Source: Strigops habroptila (lineage: Eukaryota > Chordata > Aves > Psittaciformes > Psittacidae). Taken from it: a DNA stretch of 64,000 bases. The stretch's first letter is position 1, and each line of letters begins with the position of its first letter. Positions 1 to 41,920 of the stretch are shown piece by piece. Location: positions 103,657,725 to 103,721,724 of the forward strand of contig NC_044277.2 of NCBI RefSeq assembly GCF_004027225.2, in the 5' to 3' direction. The notes under the pieces were generated by a model, which was not told the DNA's origin, ran no database searches, and saw only the letters and a program-made list of their open reading frames with translations. The position numbers and the translations under genes were made by a program.

Positions 1-3000
1 ATTTCAGCACATGAGGATGCTAAAACATCAGCTATTTTCTTTCTAGCAACAAGGAAAGTGCACGACTATCTGCTCCATATCTTGACAAACTGAATGAGCA
101 TTACAATTTTCAGAAAACATGGAAGGGAATAAAAGAATCATTTCTCAATATAGCGTGGGATTTGAACGAGCTGGTATCCACTAAGGATCTGGAAATGTCC
201 TTTTTATCTCTCAGTTACAAAACAATTTTAAACATGGTGGGAAGGAAATAGTTATTCCCATCCTGTTCCGTAGCTGAACCATGAATCAAGATCTGAGATG
301 TCAATTTACCCTCAAGAATCTTTTGCTGCAGTTTAATTTACTTTTTCTCCAATGTAATCCTGGTGTCACCTTACTGTTTAATATTGAAAGTTATTGACAA
401 AGGAAATGCTGATTCATGAAAGTGAGATTTTGCTCTAATGTATTCATGTGAAAACAAATGAGCCTGTACCATTACATGGTTCTTCCTCTTGATCACATTT
501 CATTTCAGCCATGACAGAATTTCAGATGCGGCGAGTGAATCCTACACAAATCCTGAAGCAAGTTTTTCCTCAGTCCTGGGCCAACAAATTTGATTCCAAA
601 GAAAACCCTCATCCTTGGTGCAAGAAGAATTCTCCTTGGAGTATAAAAAGGCATGATCACTTACAAACTGAAGCAGAGCTGTCTCTGAAACTGAAATCTG
701 TTTATCTAGCTTGTTCCCTATTCAGAGAGCACATTCTGCTCCATAGGTACATATTTGCTGTGGCTTAATCCTGATTAAGATTTATATTCTAATCCAGCAC
801 TACTTATCCTCACTATTCATAATACCTGTACTTTTTTTTATCCGGGCTTCATTGCCTTGGCTGGGCCATAACCCACACACTAATCTAGCCACCTGAAACC
901 AGTCTGTTTTGCAGGAGGAAACAAGCTCCTACTGTACAGCATGGTCAAACATTAAAGTTCAATACAAATCCACCTTTCCTCCATGCCAGTGCTTCCAGGA
1001 CTTCTCCGTAATTGATTCCCATTTAACTAGTATGCACTGAAAACAACCCACTGTTTGCTCTTCCTGGATGCAGAGACCTCATTCTTTGCAGGTTGCTGCA
1101 GTGCCACACATTCCGTACAGTTAAGCAAGTACAAGATGATGCCACTGCAATATGGTGCTCAATGGCCACAGCATTATTCTGGAAGTCTAGTTATCCTCTG
1201 ATCATGGTGTGGCAAAAAGACCTGTAAGTTTGGAAGAAGCACCTGAAAACATCTACGTAAGAGCATTTTCAAAAATCTTCCAGAAGAGAAGCCCGAGCAA
1301 TGACAGCCTCAAAACTACAAGACATCTCCTGCAAGGTAAAGATCTCTGCAACCCAGAAACTCATCATCTTGCCTCCTTGTCACCACTGCAAGGAGGCACT
1401 CAATAGCTGGCATCACCCTCAGCAACAAATGCAGTATAACATATGGAGGCGGGGGAGGTGTTGAGCTAGCATGGTCTCATTTTTAGTCCAGATACAGAAT
1501 AGGGATTCTGATGACCATGGCCATGGAGTAGCACAAACAGACTACACTGTCAGAGGAAAGTGTTTCAGAGAGACATTCTGGAGTCACACTCCAAGGATTT
1601 GTGCAACAATAGGCATGGGAGGAAAGCATTAAGAAAGAGAAGCATTTTGGTAACTGTATGGTAGCAGTTACAAAGCAAACATGGAACAAAGCAAGATGGC
1701 AAATACCATGAGGTCCTCATCATGACGCAGAAAAGAGGGTTTTTTTCATTCATTTCAGTAATAAAACATTACAGGCTCTTTCAGTGCCTTCACGGAACCA
1801 TTTTGAATGACTCTAGATGCAGCTTGATCAGGAACTCAGGGAAAATGAAAGAGGAGGACAGAGAGAGAGAGAAGGAAAAAGGACTGCTTTACACTATTTG
1901 GAGTAGAATGGGCAGAAGTTTCTCTGGGCATAGGGTGAGAAGGTTGACACCCATGCTAAGTGGGTGTCAATGTCTTGTCTCAGCTCTGCCAAGTACTCCC
2001 CGTGTAGACTTAGACATCACAAATGACTTAACCCCAGCATGGGAATCCCATCTCCCAAAGCCAGCCAGCACTTTAGATACACCTGCTATGCTCACTACAT
2101 TAGAGTAAAACAGAACAGTAACTACCTCAGCAAGGATCCACCACATCAACTGCAACATTTATCCTGCCAGGAAAAAATTAACCATTGACTGAAGCCAATT
2201 CAGTTTTACCCACATGGATGATTATGAAGCTGCTACTGCCAGATGCAGCGGCACAGGCACAAACCAGCCACAGCTTGGGAACATGGTACTCCCAGGTGTG
2301 CCTGGCTTGCCCAGAGCTGCGCTGGGTCAGTCATGCAGCTAGGTGTATCCTTGGTTATGGTGTCCTCTCTCCACCTGGGACTGTCACAGGGCAGTTACAG
2401 GCAGCTTTGTTGTCTAGTTTGTTCGATTTCACCTTCCTGAATGGCTTCCAAGGGAAAAAAATAGCTTAAAAATTAAAAAGGAGCTTTTATGCAGACAAGT
2501 ACCTTGGCTGTGCACAAAGCAGACAAGCCCAAAATGACACGTACATTTTCCACTTTCCTGCCTAGATTTCTACTGATTTCAGTCAGTTTAGGATATTGCA
2601 CTTTACAAAAATATAAACCAACAGATAAAGAACAACTTGGATAAATCCAGTTCTGGTACTTGAAGACAACGCTCCATTTATTTTGGATGTTTTAATCATA
2701 TAGGGAGATACATCATGTGAAACTAGCACTTTCCTCGCTAGCTACTAGTATTTAAAGTTAGCATAGCAGAAGCCACTGAACATTTATTCAGGCGAACTCA
2801 TCTATGTAATGGAGTTGCCTGTAGCAACTCTCCCTTGCTCCCAGTCCTCCTGCGACTATGCTACCTAAAGTTTACATTTATCTTTCTCTGATGATCACAA
2901 CTGGACAGGATTTTAAAACATTTAACTAGAAAGCCTGCATTATAGGCAGTGCTAACAGCCCAAACAAAGAGGCAAAAACAGCAAGTGGTTTATTGTAATA

Positions 3001-3814
3001 CTGGTATTTTCCAAGCTCTTATCCAGCAAAGTATTTAATCTAATGTATTACACTTAATGAAGAGTCAGGAACTTGTACTGCAAATAACAGATCAGATATA
3101 ATTGGAATTTGCTCCGCACCGCTAGCCTACATATATCAATAAAAACAATAACCACATTGGATTTTGGGCTTACTTCATTTGCATTTCTTAATTTAGTGTT
3201 TAACTAATTTAACAACAGCAATGATTTAATTCAAATTAAAATCTAAGGAAAATAATTTTTAAAAGCCATTAAAGATTTCATTAAGTTCCATCTAAATTAA
3301 TATTAGCTTTCTCAATATTTTCAGTAAATGATTTTTTCTCTCACCACTGAAACAAACATGAAGTTTCCTCTGTGCAGTCAAGCTTTAGACAAACGTTGTT
3401 AGATTTATTGGTATTATTTCAAGCAATTAATTATTATACATTAGAGTTATTTAGAGGAAAAGCACAAAAATGGCAGGAAAATGGATGAAGCTGTTTTTAA
3501 AACACTACATTCAACTGAGATAATTGTTCTTTGAGCCTTTTATCTGGAGCTCTTTAGGTATACACTATCCATTAGATCACTTTTCTCATACATTTCTGGT
3601 ATTGCTCCTAAGCATCAGACACACGATGGGTGAAGCCACAACAGTTTTACAAGACATTTTCTGCATCTCCACACAGAGCACAAGCGACCACTCAGAGAAA
3701 ATAAGCCATTTCAGAAACGTCAGTCATAATAACCAAAAGGTTCTGTGAATCTCCAGTCTTGCCTCCCATCCTCTGAATGATATAGAAAAGTTGTTTGTAT
3801 GATATAGTTATTAG

Positions 3815-3884
3815 TACAATACATATACATATATAGTGTGAGTGTGTATAAATAAAAACATATATATATAAAATATATATATAT
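3815..3884. repeat. TA/TG simple-repeat tract
   Basis: An imperfect run of (TA)n with a short (TG)n part directly abuts the 3' end of the neighbouring CR1 fragment. Confidence 0.8.
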
Positions 3885-4190
3885 AATCATAGAACGGTTT
3901 GGACCTTAAGATCATCTAGTTCCAACCCCCCTGCCATGGGCAAGGACACCTTCCACTAGGCCAGGTTGTTCAAAGCCCCATCAAACCTGCCCTTGAATAC
4001 TGCCAGGGATGGAGCACTCACAACTGCCTTGGGCAGCCTGTTGTAGGGCCTCATCACCCTCACAGTAAAGAATTTCTTCCTTATATCCAGCCTAAATTTC
4101 CCCTGTTTTAGTTTAAACCCACTACCTATTGTCCTATTGCTACAGCCCCTGATTAAGTGTCCCTCTCTGGCATCCTTGTAGTAACTTTCT
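3885..4190 (-). mobile_element. CR1 LINE fragment, 3' end
   Basis: It starts with the reverse complement of the CR1 3' terminus (ATCATAGAACGGTTTGGACC) and continues through the CR1 3' region (AGGGATGGAGCACTCACAAC and following). It is 5'-truncated and diverged, lies antisense to the plus strand, and is therefore in the same orientation as XYLB. Confidence 0.9.
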
Positions 4191-7100
4191 TGTTTTAACC
4201 AGTAGAACACAATACATCCTACCTTCAACATACTTTTGCTTCTATAGTCTCCTGGAATGTGCAGCTGATTCTGGGGTGTTGGATGTGCCATCAGGCCAGA
4301 TAGAAAGGATGTATAGAGGAGGTAGATGACAGAAGTTAGTCTGAGGCCCCTCCAAACTGGAACTGCTCACTATGTTTTATCCCTTTGTTAAAATAAAAAC
4401 AGTAAAATGGTCAGGCCTCTGAGCAGTGATCTAACTCATTTTCAAGTATACAAAAGGGGATCAAAACTAGGGTTATAGTCTTGCACTTTCCTGGTTCTCA
4501 TGATTAACCCTTAGTCATGCAAACAGCAACACTGAAATCAACAGGAATGCCCTTGCAGTGATTATACTTGAAGTAACAGCCTAGATAACATCTAAAATCT
4601 GCCCTGACCTGTATCAAAATTCATAGCAGCTACTGTACTTGAAATAATTTAATAACTCTAATGAATAAAAAAGGAATTTAAAACACAAAAATAAACTAGG
4701 AGCCACTAGGTCCCAAGTACTTGCAATTTACTTAAAAACACAATTCCACCTTTTCAAATAGATATGCCAGCAATTTTTTATTCTAGTGTATCATACTTAA
4801 AGACAATGGTTTCAGATGTTCACCTGCATTTCAGTGGGTACCAGGCTTTTATGTTCACAGACAAAAATTAGGTATGAAACATGAAGCTTTGTATCACTTT
4901 CTCTGCAGCACAAGTGTTCACTTGCAGGTAAACTTAAATCATTTTACTAGAAGTGCACTTAATTTGAAGAGATTACTCAAGCAGCTCTCCACTTGTACAT
5001 TTGTATTACCATTATAATTAGAACCACTTCAAAATAACAAAAAGTTCATTTTTGACCAGAATCAACACAGAGGGAAAAGATCAAGAGCACCTTGAGTGAA
5101 GAGAGCAAATGCTTTTGAAATAATCTTTCAACATCCCTCCAGCTCTGTGACCACCTTCATTCCAGTGCTACTCACAGTGCTGCTGCTACACAGGCCAACA
5201 TATGACATTATTTTCTGCTGTTTTGTATGTTTTAGGTTGGCCACCAAGAGCACAGAAATACTTTGCCCATTTGTAACAATGCTGAGTGCCCTCCAGTTCT
5301 CCATAATTACTTCTTGAGATGCACACATGGAAATTGCTATGTACAGATACATACTGACATTTACCTGTTTGGTAATAGGTACCAGCAATGGTGAGGGAAG
5401 GAACTGAGTGAACCCAATCCTGGAAACACAGAGAAGTGAGCCAAGGGTATGCTGGAATAGAGTCCCCGGAAGCCTTCCTTCAGCACATGGATACTCCCAG
5501 GATCCAAATGCCTTTACCAACAAAGCCAATATTTTAAATGTAACAAAAATGATCTTAATGTATTGAAAACATGACATCAGAACACCCTGAAGAAAGTTGC
5601 TATCAATGATGAAGTACGTTGACTAGATAGGTAAGTACACTGAAACTTTGGCTACCAACTTTAGGCTAAGGAAATCACGCATATTTCCAAGTCAGTTCAT
5701 TTGTTTTCCAAAATAATACTGGCATTTGCTTCCACTTCTATAATGAATACACACTGTTTAGAATTGTTATCTTGGGTATATCATTGCCTTGTAAAAAGAA
5801 AGAATTCAATACTGTGTGTTTGCGCACACCAAACACCCAGTAGACTTTTCCAGACAGAGCATTCAGCTCATTCAAATTCCTGTGCAGCCATTCCTTCCAC
5901 TCAGTGTTACTGCAAAAGTGGAAATACAAAAGCACACAGATTTACATTTTATAAAGATGCTAGCAGGTTTCTACAAACAGTGGCTAACTGAACTTTCATC
6001 TACCAGGACTTCTGAAAATGTCTAATAATTACGCATTTCAGAAGAATCAACTGAGACAGGCACACCCAGAGACAAAACATTGAGAGTTAAGCCACACTTT
6101 AGTAACATTTAAGATAAAGATTTACAAGTGCAGTTATCTGCAGTAGAGGTATCCTCTAAAGTATTTCACTTTGAGACACTATCAAAAATAAAAACATCAC
6201 AAAACCACCCTTTGCTTGTATGTATATACATACTCTATTTTTAATTTCAAATTTCCAGTTTTCAGAAATTTCTTAAGTTTAAATTTCATAAAATGGAAGA
6301 CATACTTTAAAACCAACACAAGTGGTAGAGAAGTGGCCATTTTTAAACTCACTCTCTACTTGAGTAGTAATTCATGTACAATGCTCAGCAGGTACACCTG
6401 AGTTTAGCTTTACTTTAAGTCTGCGTGATGCTGTACAATCACTGTAAGTGCAGTTGGAAAAAGACAATTTCAGTTTCAAACAAACTTTTTCTTTGTGTTC
6501 TTTCATACACTCTTTAGATTTTCCAAGTAGGAAAAGTATAGCACTGATGAGCTGAAGGCTGCTGTAAGAGATTGTCAAGTCCAGCCTTTTAAACATCAAG
6601 GAGAAAAGTTACATCACTGTCCAGAAGCTGGGATCAGGAATTTCATCCTTCTTTGGGTCAGTCCTGTCACTTATCATAAATTACAGCCTCAAAGTGCAAA
6701 GCTAAAAAATTTCTGTTGGTACTCATGTCAGAGAAGAACTTCAGAAGTACATACTGCACTTGAAGCTTATTTTTCATGAACTTCCCATCCTCTGCCACCC
6801 TTTACACCTAGACTGAACTGGCATTGTGAAAGCCTTGGGGCTGTGACGTGTCACTTTACATGCACCATGCACACCTTTGCTATTGCGTAAGTTAGACACA
6901 CCATGTACAGGCTAAGTAATGTTATGTTTTAAAAAAGAATACCCTTCACATGCATTCCATGGGCCAGAAATAAGAGGGGGAAAAAAAGAAATCTGCCCAA
7001 ATTAATTTTTTCATGTCTAAAGAGAATTAAACAAGTAGAATGCAAAATTCCCCTTCCCCACATGAAGGGGACATGTGAACTTTTACTATGTTTTTACTTA

Positions 7101-10100
7101 AACAATAAATGCAGAGGGTGGTTGGTTATTTTTCTCTTGAGATAATCTGAGTAAGCACTGAGGACCTGTCCTCTAGAAATCAAAGTCTGTATGGAACCAA
7201 CACTTTAGATATTTAAATTCGTTTTAAAACAACTCAGACAATTATCTCTTTTCAAGCAAGGCAAAACTGTCTTGCTTAATCTCATGCAACAAAGTCAGAG
7301 CTGAAACTCACTGTACATGCAGGCAAATAGAGTAGGTCGGGAAAGAATGACTTGTCTTGTAGAATCCCTGTTAACACTGAAAAATCTCAAGTGTGGATTG
7401 ATGCAGCTGAAAGCATTGAAACACTTAGTGCTCAGAAGTGATGCATAACATGAAATGCGTAAGAGCAGCTGAATAACCTTAAGCCAGAAAAAAGGAAAGA
7501 CAGCTGGAGAGACTAGGGATTCTTGGGAGAGCTGAATGGAGTTCACTAACAGACCTGTCACATTTGAGCAACAAAAATGAAAACACAGAAAGACACTAAA
7601 GAAAGATTTAAAGTAATAAATAGGTATCATTTCACTAAGTGTCAACTAAGGTAGATGTAGTATTTCACAAGCAGAATGATCACCAAAACTGGGTATCATT
7701 TACAGTGATACCAGCAGCTGCTATTGGTACAAATGATTAATACAAAGCAAATGTATATATAGCTGTGAATCAGATAAGCTTCCTAGCAATGGCATCTCTT
7801 ACAGATTCCTATGTGTCTGAGACAGAATGGACCACTGATCCTTTTAACTCACCCTTCTATAACATGAACAATCTCTTTGGACCAGAGCACCTGTATTTAG
7901 GAAAAAAACAAACCTTATTCATAAAACTTCCAATGCTAAAGAGTTCACTACACCCTGTCAATTGCTCCACTGTTTTATTTCAGTTTCTGTTAATAATCTG
8001 CACTTTGCTTGTCATTTGAGGTTTGACTACTTTCAGTTATCCAACCATAGTGTTTCTGTCTGTAAGGCTCAGGAGTCCTATACTACCAAGTTTCCTTTCC
8101 CCAAGAAGGTACTTATAGACTGCAATCATGTCATTCCCTCGCTAATCTAATTGGATTTAAAACAAGATCAGTCCCAAAAACACAAGCGATAAAAGATTTA
8201 TTAGATAACTCAACTAATGTCCAAGTCCCCAGCTTCTAAAGATCCATGAAGCTCTAACAAAAACAGGCAACTGATAGCTCGACTATTTTACTGAGTACTG
8301 CTTGAACAATACATCACTGAAACAGTCATAAACAATCTCTCCTAACATTAGGGCACAGGAACTGAACCATTTACATACTTGGTCTTTTGCTGACCAAACA
8401 TTAAAAGTGATTGTTCAAACAATGACAACATTTTTTCATTGTGTCAGAAATGAAAGACAGATAGTACCTCTTCCACTCTTTTTATTAACTCTTCAGATTT
8501 TCTGTCTTCACTGTGTTTCCTGTATATGTATAACAACAATAAAACAAAATACAAGCAAGACAATAGCCACTGCATGAAAAATTCTAGAGCACGTATGCAG
8601 CTTTCTTATAGTATATTAGGTCATTTCCTTCAGAGACATTTTATCTAACCCTTTTTAAAATTCGTTAAATTAATACTGTACTCTCTGGAGCCAAGTAATG
8701 ATAAAAAGCTCTTTGCAAAATACCTGGTCAGGGAATTGGTAATGAGCTAACCAACCTTTCACTCCAGATCACTGGCTTAAAACCAAGCCTTGCTTGATCG
8801 TGCCTAGAAGGCTCTGCTACGTGATACAAGTCTGATGCTCTGTGGAAAATAAGAGGGGATACAGTCAAGTTCTTGGCAAAGTATTGCCCATCTCACACTG
8901 GCACTCTTATCAACCAGAACTTTCATCAGAAAATAAAAATATCCTCTGCAGCAGGATCACTAGCTTATCTGGGAGGAAGATCCTGCCCTTGATGAATTTG
9001 AAAGTACTTCTTGAGCCAACACCCCTCCCTCAAAAATAAGGCTTAAAATCTAATGGCAAGGCATATTTATGGTCTGTTTGTACCACATGCCAAGCGGTAC
9101 TCTCTGCCCCATCACTATTCATCTATACTTCAATTTGACCGCTACCATTATTCACTATTATTTTAAACAAAGGACTGCAACCTCCCACCAAGGGCTCTGT
9201 CCTCTTATTATTTTTAAACTGTTTTCATTCACTTCCTGAAGCAAAAGGCCCCTAACAAAGCCATCACACTCATGCTGCTGTAACAACATCAGCACTCTTA
9301 GCAGCAAACAGCAAGAGACAAGCACGAAGCCAACACAACATTTTAGTATTGATTTCTTTAAGAAATTTAAATCCCGCACGGCATAAACATCAATTTAATC
9401 TGTATGCAACAACAAAATGGCTTCACTCACAGTTTTCAGCCAGAACACTGCTACGGCTGGAGTAGAAGCCATATTTAGTTGTGAAGTGGCAACTGACGGA
9501 ACAAGTACCCCAAACATTCCTGATAATTCATAAGACTACAGAGACTACAATCACAGAAGCCAGTCAAGAACAACCACCATAGCCTGTCACAAAGCCATCT
9601 CCAGAGTGTCTGAGGACCAGTGGCATCTAGCCTTGCCAAACTGGAAAGACAGTTCATCCTCCAATGGACCAACACTTTGCTCTGAATTGACAGCCTCATG
9701 CTTCCCCTTCGGGTTTCTGTGCTTCTGCATGACGTCATGAACAATGAAAATCAATCACTCCATGTTATACTAACTGATATTTTCTGAGCTCTCCTCTCTC
9801 CATGAGACTGCCTTCCCTGCAAACAAAGTGCCACATATTATTACTACTTTCAACCTGCTGGAAAGAGCATCAGAAGAAAACACCACCTGAAGAAAAAAGA
9901 AATTGAGCACCTTCGAGTTTGCCCTCATGTAATATTAGACTAAGTTCTTCAGGAAATATAAATTCCCCCTCTAACCACCGAGATGTCAAGCCCAGCATGC
10001 TCTGGCATTTCCAATTTTTTCCTAGCACTGCAGGACTGCTGTTTTGTTTAAGAACGCCTCTCATCATACATTTGATCAGAAAGATGTACTTTCACATATT

Positions 10101-13100
10101 TGAAACACCGGTAACATGTAGCGCTTAAGAGAAAAAACTGGCTCATTCTTACACCAATGCAAAGCCACGGGCATGTCTGCATCACCCAGCCAGGGCTTAA
10201 GCACCAAGTACAGTAAGCAGAATTCAGGACACCAACATTATTTCTGAATGACGGATTTATGTATGTAAGAAACTGTAAATTACACAGAAACACAGACATG
10301 GGATTTTATGGACAAAGATTGTGCTTGTAAAACACAGCACCTTCTACCTATCTACCCCTGCTGTTGACAGTTAGGTGGCAGAATCAGATTCCTAAAGGTA
10401 TAAATGTGGCACAAAGAGCACATCAGGCAACTGGAGTACTATGAACTCACCAATAGGCACAACAATGTGAAGGCAGAAAGCCTTGTCCAAATTTAACAGC
10501 TTCAACACAGACCTCATCCCAGATAACGAGCCACCTACAAGTCAGGATTTATTTATTGGTGCTGCAGTCCCACAAAAAGCTCATTTAACACAACTCTAGC
10601 ACACACAGGGCCCAATATGTATAGACTTAGTGTTGAGATTTCCATTTTCACAATTGTTTCTACACTGAAGACCAGCACATCGCTTAAATGTCTATTGACT
10701 ACATGTGTGATCAACACCAGAACTCATACCTGTGTGCTGTTTACTTCAGCACACATAACATACATCATGGCAATATTTATTTCACCCACCAGTGGGCTAG
10801 GGGGTAGATTCTTCTCTGAAGAATAATCAGTTTTGTGGGTCTTCACCAGGATAGTTTCACTGGCTCCAAGCAAGGACCATTACAACATTCTCCAGTCAGT
10901 ATCAATTTTAGGATGAACTTGAGTATTGCTTGGCCAGGTGTAGAAGCAACTCTGAAGTGATAATCAAGATTATTAAAGTATATACTGGCAGATCAGTCTA
11001 AGCCACTGACAGCTTTATAGCTGCTGCGATCACCAGTGTCACTAAGCTGCAGACACTGTCATTTCTCTATGAAGTTTTGATTTCAGAGAGTCCTCAAACC
11101 ATGCAGCAAGCATGTCTGTATGACCAGCCTCTGAACTCCAGTCATGAGTTTGGCTTTCAAAAGGGGATGGCTGCAAGCAGAAAAAGGAAGTGACAAAACA
11201 GAAGGCGTTTATGATACAATCAAAATTCAGGAAAATAAAGGCAGAACAGCAAACCTTCACCTTATCTGCATGAATCTCTGAATCAGAGGATGTAAACAAC
11301 AGGGACAGACCAAACTTCACTTGTTTGTTTCTAGATCGCAATGCTCTATCCACCCCTTAAGCACATAAGCAAAACAGGATACAGGGTGTTACTGAATGAT
11401 TTCCCCTGAAATCTGATTGAGAAAGATTAGAGCAATTAGAACAGAGTGACACGCACTTTTAAAACCCTTAAATCACGATTAATGTAAGGCTTAACATTTC
11501 TCCTAGGGATCATCTGGTGACTGCCATTTTCAAAACAAGGCTGACACACGCTTCCCAGCCTCAAAGAAAAGAAGACATGAGAGAGAATCCCCTGCCCTCT
11601 ACTGGCACACAAGGCGCACTAAAACCTCTGCACACGCCTGCAGGCAAGCACGAACAGCACCCGAAGAACTCTTTTAAGGGGTTTTGAAACTATTATTTGT
11701 AATTTGTATAAGACAACCAGACACATCAAACTGGGAACAAAACCACACACAAATATAAGACATTTTTCAGCATCATTGCACTTCTTCCTGCAGTGCTAGC
11801 TAGACCGAGGATTCAAAGTACTGCTCCTAGCAAGATAATATATTCATTAACTGAAAGTAAATTCTAAGGGATTATCTAATGTTTGTCATGTTCACAGTGC
11901 ATAACCAAGAACTATATATGGCTGATTTTTATTTATTTATCTTCACAAAATTCTCTTCCACATATGCTGCTGCTTTTCAGATTACAGTCATCCAAAGTGC
12001 ATTTGGCCCAAGAATAGAGAGGCAGGTTCATGACTGCCAAAATGATTTTTCCAGCACCTTGATGCCAGAGCTACGGCAATTCTTAGCCAGGTTTCTGAGT
12101 CATGTGCACCACTGAGATGGCACCACACAAACTGCAGGACACCATAGCAAAGCATTTGTTGTGACTGACCATGTCAGTTCAATTTGTGTTACAGATCAAT
12201 TTAATACGTGTTATCATATAACTTTCCAGATCTTGTGAGCAGTTATTATTCTATTCTCCCATTGGTGTAAACAACAACAAAAGCCAAGATTTACACTGCT
12301 GTGATTATATTCCTGAATGTAAATCAGTTTTATTCCTGGAAAAATCAAAGTAAATTCCCTGTGTAGACAAGGCCTAAAAGGAACTGAATAAACACAAGGG
12401 TCCTGACTGTGTATTTCACCCAAAAGATAAATAACCTTTTAAATCACATTAGAAACAGAAAAGCAGCCTGAAAAACAGCAGCTATTAAACAAGAGAAAGT
12501 CTAGCAATACCAGAGTAATTCCCACAATGCTCATCCGTACTCTCAAACACATTCAGAACTCACCCTGTTTTCAGAGCTGTCACACAACAATGCAGATGTA
12601 AGCCTGCCATCACTACACAAATTAACAGAATATGACATTTAAATAATACCACTAAGGAAAAGTGGGAGATGCATACAGCCTACACTACGTACAGCAGTTC
12701 TTTTTTAAAGCAACTCATCTGTTAGTTACTAAATAGCTGAAAGACCCTTGGGATGCAACAAAACAAATGCATACAAGGTTCCAAGGAATCTACCAGGAAC
12801 ACAACGCAATCACACCCATCTCCTTTTTACTGTAGACAACTACAGCATTAAAAAAAAAAAAAGTTTTAAAGCTGATTAAGCCACATCCTAAATCTAGTTA
12901 GGTTTCTGGCTGCCCTACAGAGCCTAAACATATTTACATATAATTTCTACCCATTTTTTTCTGTGTCAGAGTTGTCCGATATCTTAAATAGTTCCTCTCG
13001 CACTCTGCTGTTTGTCTAACCCCTGACATTTACAGATTGCAAAAGTATCCTCTTCAGCCATGAGCTTTCTAGGCTATATAAGCCAAGCTTTTGGTGCAGC

Positions 13101-14148
13101 AAAACCTAAGAATGAAGGATAAACAGGTATTTTAAACACGATCTATTTGAATCTCTGCCTGTTGCCATAAATAACCTCCCCAAATAAATACGGTTTCAAG
13201 TATATAAGAAAATATATAACAGGAAAGCCTTTACAGCGTAAATTTATGAGGTGGTGTTGCCAAGCCTTGTGATTTGTTCCAGTGTCTCTCTATTTTCTCA
13301 ACTTACAGCTCCCAAGTTCTCTTTTAAAAGAGAAAAAATTCTATCCTTCATGATTATGGATAAAAGCCTGGAGGTAAGAGTCAAGCAATGGCTTCTAAAT
13401 TAGGAGGTCAGCATTGGCTTATAAAGGAGGAGGTCAGAATGTAAATCAAAATAATACGATTTTAAAAAGTAAAGCACTGGTTAAAAACCCTCAAGACGAG
13501 ATAATTCAATATTTTTTAAGATGCCACTGGTTGATACACTGACAGAAAATGCCAATAAAACCTCTTACTAACTTGCCTGTATTCTTTTTTGTAGAACTGC
13601 ACAGCTAGTAACAATCTGATCCCACTTCTATAGGTAAAATACTGACTTTGTTGTTCCAACATGCTAAAAAATATTCATATTATCAATTCTAGGAAGCAGG
13701 ATCTCTTGCTTTCTATATCACAAGACAGGCAAAAGGCTTCTGCTTTATTAACAGAAAACTGAGGTAAAGAGGTAAATGAACAGCTTATGGCAGATCAGGG
13801 AACTGAACAGAGATTTCAGATTTTCTGAGTTACAGTCTTGAGCTTAAGGAAGAAGGCTGGTCTTCTTTTCACTTAACAAGCTGTCAAAGCCCAAACTCTT
13901 ATTTAAAAATGGACAATGCAGCTCAGTAACAACGAAACAGCAAGAATACTTGAAAAAGAAGCCATCTTAAAGTTAAACCATCAGTCCTTCTAAAATTAAC
14001 ATCTGCAAAAACTTGCCCCAACACACCATTCAAAATTTTTCCAGGAGGCCAATTTAGAATTTATACCAGTTTTTATATCCATCAGGCAGGACAAGAATCA
14101 CAATACTGACATTACTGTTAGGACTCCTGTCTTTGTGTTTGATCTCTA

Positions 14149-40400
<26,252 letters not shown>

Positions 40401-41452
40401 TGCGCGGCGGGGCCCGTTCGGATCTCACCCTTGCCCCGCAGCGGCTTTGCAGGCCCGGCCCCCCCGGGAAGGCGCCGCCAGCCCGGGCGTGCGGAGCGGG
40501 AGGTCGGGAGTTAATTAGTGTTCCGCGCACGGGGAGGCGGAGGAGCGGGAGCAACCCCTCATGCCGGGCACGGAGGGGCTGTGCAGAGCGGTGGAGCAAG
40601 GAAGAGCTCTGGGCAGGGGAGGGGATGTGATGTGGCGGCGGGTTGCTTGGTGCCAGGGCTGCACACGGCAGCTGCTGACCACCGGTAATTGGGAGCTAAT
40701 ACATGGGGATCCCCCAGCCTGCCCATGCCCGAGTCAGTGAGAAAACGCCAAAGCAGCTGCAAGGCGAATGGAAGGAAAACAACACGGGCAGCTTCAAACT
40801 ACATTCCAAAGGAATTACGGAAATGTTAATATTCCATTACTATCTACCAGTCCTGTTGCGGTATCGCACTCTGGCTTGCACAAACACAGTATCCCATTAA
40901 AAAAATAATCAAGAACTGGTTTGCTCTTTTTCGGCTGGGAAAGTTTGGGGAGGTTTTTTGGTTTTTTATTACCTGCCATAGCATGTGACAGGCAAAGTGG
41001 AATTGCTTAATCAGAAGGCGGCTCATCTAAAATGCATTCATTCTGCAATCAAGGTGGTGCCTCAGCAGATCCTTAATGAAGTTAAATGGGTTTTACATGC
41101 CCAGGATCTTAAACTACTCTAACAGTACAAATACTTAATTTGAAATGCCCTTTAAACTGTAAAATATTACTGGATTTTGTCATATACTGAATATTTTAAA
41201 TACATTTTAAATATTCCCAGTGATTTCTCAAAGCCCTAACGCCCATAGGTTTATACTTCGAGGATTTCTAATTATTATTGCAAAGAAAAACCCTTAAAAC
41301 ATTAGCCCTGAAGACTCTCAACCTACAATGCAAACTAACATTCTAATATGCTGACTTTTAAACCCATTTTACTCTATCACAGCACCTTTGAATATTCTGT
41401 ATTGACAGCACCTGTATTAGAAATGCAACCACAAAATTTTTAAATAAAAGTT

Positions 41453-41920
41453 TTATTGAAAATTGTCTGAAAAAGATTTACAATGTGTGAATCCCTTTAA
41501 ATGCATATTGTTATGGGCCTGCGTTTTAAAGTCTGATCCTGCAAATCTATCTGAATAGTTTGCAACCACGAAACATCCAAATGAAGTAAGTGCAAGTACA
41601 AGTCCATTTAAAAATAAAAGTATATGGTCACCCAGTTTGTAGTTTGTCTTTTTTAAATCAGATGGCCACCAGGTAGTGGTGGAATTCTGCCCCCCTCTAA
41701 GTAGCTCACACTGGATGAACATGTCCTGAACGAAGGTCTCACTTAACCAAGAGGCTGTGAAGGAAATAAAGGGTTCTTTAAATGTTACCAACTGGTTCCT
41801 TAGTGGAACTCTTGCCAGAAAGCAGAGGATCAAAAACAACATAGAGGCTGCTTTTCCATTAATGCAGGATGTGACTGCTGAGCCAAGGAGAGGCTTACTT
41901 TGCCCTTTAACTTGCTGCAT
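41453..41920 (-). other. Open frame of 155 codons ending at a polyadenylation signal, unproven
   Basis: The frame starts at ATG 41920 (MQQVKGQSKPLLGS) and ends with a TAA that overlaps an AATAAA signal (41457-41452 on the minus strand). A GT-rich stretch follows about 20 nt later, as expected at a real poly(A) site. An acceptor-like TTGTTTATAG lies just before it (41,926). The peptide has two hydrophobic stretches (near MLFLILCFLA and ILLFLNGLVLALTSFGCFVV). I recognise no family. A stop codon inside the poly(A) signal would leave almost no 3' UTR, so this may instead be 3' UTR of an unseen transcript or plain chance. Confidence 0.15.

Noticed and set aside
5128-5577. Minus-strand open frame of 149 codons
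   Set aside because: It lies inside the XYLB intron with no splice sites or recognisable motif; frames of this length occur by chance in 64 kb.
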